A stretch of 64,000 nucleotides of DNA, taken from Ancylobacter tetraedralis (lineage in GTDB: Bacteria; Pseudomonadota; Alphaproteobacteria; Rhizobiales; Xanthobacteraceae). Position 1 is the first letter of the stretch, and the number at the start of each line of letters is the position of its first letter. Both the position numbers and the translations under genes were made by a program. The DNA is taken from positions 658,682 to 722,681 of the forward strand of contig NZ_JACICD010000001.1 of assembly GCF_014195655.1 (NCBI RefSeq). Reading direction: 5' to 3'. Below the pieces are notes generated by a model that had not been told where the DNA came from, ran no database searches, and was given only the letters and a program-made list of their open reading frames with translations. Positions 62,480-64,000 of the stretch are shown piece by piece.

Positions 62480-63907
62480 ATGTCGAGCTTTGCCCCTGAC
62501 ACCCGCTACGACGTGGACCTGTTCGTCATTGGCGGGGGCTCGGGGGGCGTGCGGGCCGCCCGCATCGCCGCCGGCTACGGCGCGCGGGTGCGGATCGCCG
62601 AGGAATACCGGTTCGGCGGCACCTGCGTCATTCGCGGCTGCGTGCCCAAGAAGCTGTTCGTCTATGCCGCCCGCTTCGCCGGCGAGTTCGCGGACGCCGC
62701 CGGCTTCGGCTGGACGGTCGAGGGGGCCCGCTTCGACTGGCCGACCCTGATCGCCAACAAGGACAAGGAGATCACCCGGCTGGAGGCCGCCTATCGCGCC
62801 AATCTCGATCGGGCGGGCGTCGAGATGGTGGCCCAGCGTGCCGTGGTCGAGGGTCCCCATGCCGTGCGGCTGGCCGACGGAACGGTGGTGACGGCGGGCA
62901 CCATCCTCATCGCCACCGGCGCCCATCCCAATCTCGGCATCGACATTCCCGGCCGGGAGCTTGCCATCACCTCGAACGAGGCTCTGCAACTGCCGCGCCT
63001 GCCGCGCCGCATCGTCATTCAGGGCGGGGGCTATATCGCGCTCGAATTCGCCAGCGTGTTCGCCGCGCTGGGCGCGCAGGTGACGGTGGTGCATCGCGGC
63101 GACAAGCTGCTGCGCGGCTTCGACGAGGAGGTCCGCGACCATCTCGCCAAGGAAATGGCCCAGCACGGCGTCGCCTTCGCCTTCGGCACGACGATCGAGG
63201 GCATTTACGAGGCGGGCGAGGCGGGCAAGCGCGTGCGGCTGAGCGACGGGCGCGACCTGTTCGCGGACGAGGTGATGCTCGCCATTGGCCGCGTTCCCAA
63301 TGTCATCGGTCTCGGCCTCGACGCGGCCGGCGTCGAGCTGAACGCCAATGGCGCCATCACGGTCGACGCCGCCTCGCGCACCAGCGTGCCCTCGATCTAT
63401 GCCGTGGGCGACGTCACCGACCGGGTGGCGCTGACACCCGTCGCCATCCGCGAGGGCCATGCCTTCGCCGATGCGGTGTTCGGCGGCAAGCCGTGGGCGG
63501 TGAATTACGAGGTGATCCCCACCGCCGTGTTCACCGAGCCGGAGGTCGGCGTGGTCGGTCTGTCGGAAGCGCAGGCGCGGGCGCAGGGGCGCCGGCTCGA
63601 CATCTACAAGACCGATTTCCGTCCGCTCAAGGCGACGCTGTCGGGCAGCCCGTCGCGCGTCTTCATGAAGCTGGTGGTCGATCAGGCGAGCGACACGGTG
63701 CTCGGCCTCCACCTCATCGGCGAGGCCTCGGCGGAGATCGTGCAGCTCGCCGCGGTGGCGCTCAACCTCGGGGCCAGCAAGGCGGATTTCGACCGCACCA
63801 TGGCGCTGCATCCCTCCAGCGCGGAGGAGTTGGTGACGATGCGCAGCAAGCATGCCTCCAGCGACCCGCTGCCCGAAGCTTCCGCGCAGGCCACTCCCGC
63901 CTTCTGA
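62480..63907 (+). CDS. gor: Glutathione-disulfide reductase
   Basis: A 475-residue FAD/NADPH enzyme that keeps glutathione reduced. FAD site VIGGGSGGVRAARIAAGYGA, redox-active disulfide in YRFGGTCVIRGCVPKKLFVY, NADPH region IVIQGGGYIALEFASVFAAL, second FAD motif VPSIYAVGDVTDRVALTPVA, and the C-terminal catalytic His-Glu in MALHPSSAEELVTMR. ATG 62480 was chosen at the domain start; earlier in-frame codons are non-homologous. It is divergent from tctC across 256 bp in which no clear motif was seen. Confidence 0.95.
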   Translation: MSSFAPDTRYDVDLFVIGGGSGGVRAARIAAGYGARVRIAEEYRFGGTCVIRGCVPKKLFVYAARFAGEFADAAGFGWTVEGARFDWPTLIANKDKEITRLEAAYRANLDRAGVEMVAQRAVVEGPHAVRLADGTVVTAGTILIATGAHPNLGIDIPGRELAITSNEALQLPRLPRRIVIQGGGYIALEFASVFAALGAQVTVVHRGDKLLRGFDEEVRDHLAKEMAQHGVAFAFGTTIEGIYEAGEAGKRVRLSDGRDLFADEVMLAIGRVPNVIGLGLDAAGVELNANGAITVDAASRTSVPSIYAVGDVTDRVALTPVAIREGHAFADAVFGGKPWAVNYEVIPTAVFTEPEVGVVGLSEAQARAQGRRLDIYKTDFRPLKATLSGSPSRVFMKLVVDQASDTVLGLHLIGEASAEIVQLAAVALNLGASKADFDRTMALHPSSAEELVTMRSKHASSDPLPEASAQATPAF

Positions 63908-63930
63908 TGCCCGCCTTCCGAGGCCCGGGG

Positions 63931-63972
63931 CAAGTTCGCATCGGCGCAAGGCAAGTGCGCATCGGCGCAAGG
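63931..63972. repeat. 21-bp direct repeat after gor
   Basis: Two adjacent 21-bp copies (63931-63951 and 63952-63972), each CAAGT(T/G)CGCATCGGCGCAAGG with one mismatch, begin 24 bases after the gor stop codon. The window ends soon after, so further copies may exist. Confidence 0.75.
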
Positions 63973-64000
63973 ATCGGGTGGCGCGAGCGCTCTGGCATTG

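Overview
The window is GC-rich DNA, and nearly every gene has proteobacterial relatives. The gene set fits an alphaproteobacterium of the order Hyphomicrobiales, probably a Xanthobacteraceae-like soil or water organism. The reasons are the DUF1289 and retropepsin-like pair, the BluB/CobT/CobS arrangement, several Tat-exported TRAP binding proteins, many Bug/TctC binding proteins and the style of the Rrf2 and relaxase proteins. The taxonomic call is an inference from protein style, not a search result.

About 1-35.2 kb is an accessory, sulfur- and carboxylate-centred region. It begins with the end of an SsuB-like ATPase and an SsuA-like binding protein, then a periplasmic two-domain rhodanese and a YeeE/YedE sulfur transporter. 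Two decayed genes follow (flavin reductase and serine acetyltransferase). From 18278 down to 5223 thirteen minus-strand genes form one tightly packed operon: a complete Dpp/Opp-type ABC importer, an SfnB/DszC-like flavin oxidoreductase, a ketopantoate-reductase-like enzyme, two RraA-family aldolase-like proteins, a DUF1932 dehydrogenase and a complete tripartite TctCBA transporter. Divergent from it run an enolase-superfamily dehydratase, a third RraA protein and an AhpD-like protein. An HpcH/HpaI aldolase with two further Bug proteins, and a second ketopantoate-reductase-like gene, complete the block. I read this as an uncharacterised pathway for taking up and dismantling an organic acid, possibly one containing sulfur.

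Next comes a rhodanese / cysteine-rich Rrf2 regulator / rhodanese trio, then a patch of broken mobile DNA (response-regulator, relaxase and plasmid-type fragments). A complete alkanesulfonate system (SsuABC plus the divergent monooxygenase SsuD) follows. It is bounded by a tyrosine-recombinase pseudogene directly beside dusA. dusA is a known integration target for genomic islands, and its first codons here are AT-rich, so this looks like the right end of an old integrated element.

From dusA to the end (35.2-64 kb) the window looks like core chromosome: dusA and a TauE-like exporter; aspartic protease and DUF1289; cobalamin lower-ligand genes cobS, bluB and cobT; a nuclease and a uracil-DNA glycosylase; two amino-acid ABC permeases; the Mrp/ApbC Fe-S ATPase; an ArsR regulator; and two EamA exporters. 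Three tandem TRAP-type binding proteins have no membrane subunits beside them. Then come an MFS transporter, moaA, a DUF971 gene, an L,D-transpeptidase, tRNA-Val(CAC), gph, rpiA, a DUF2059 gene, a second complete TctCBA operon and glutathione reductase.

Very long antisense reading frames lie opposite many genes. They are by-products of high GC content and are not annotated.
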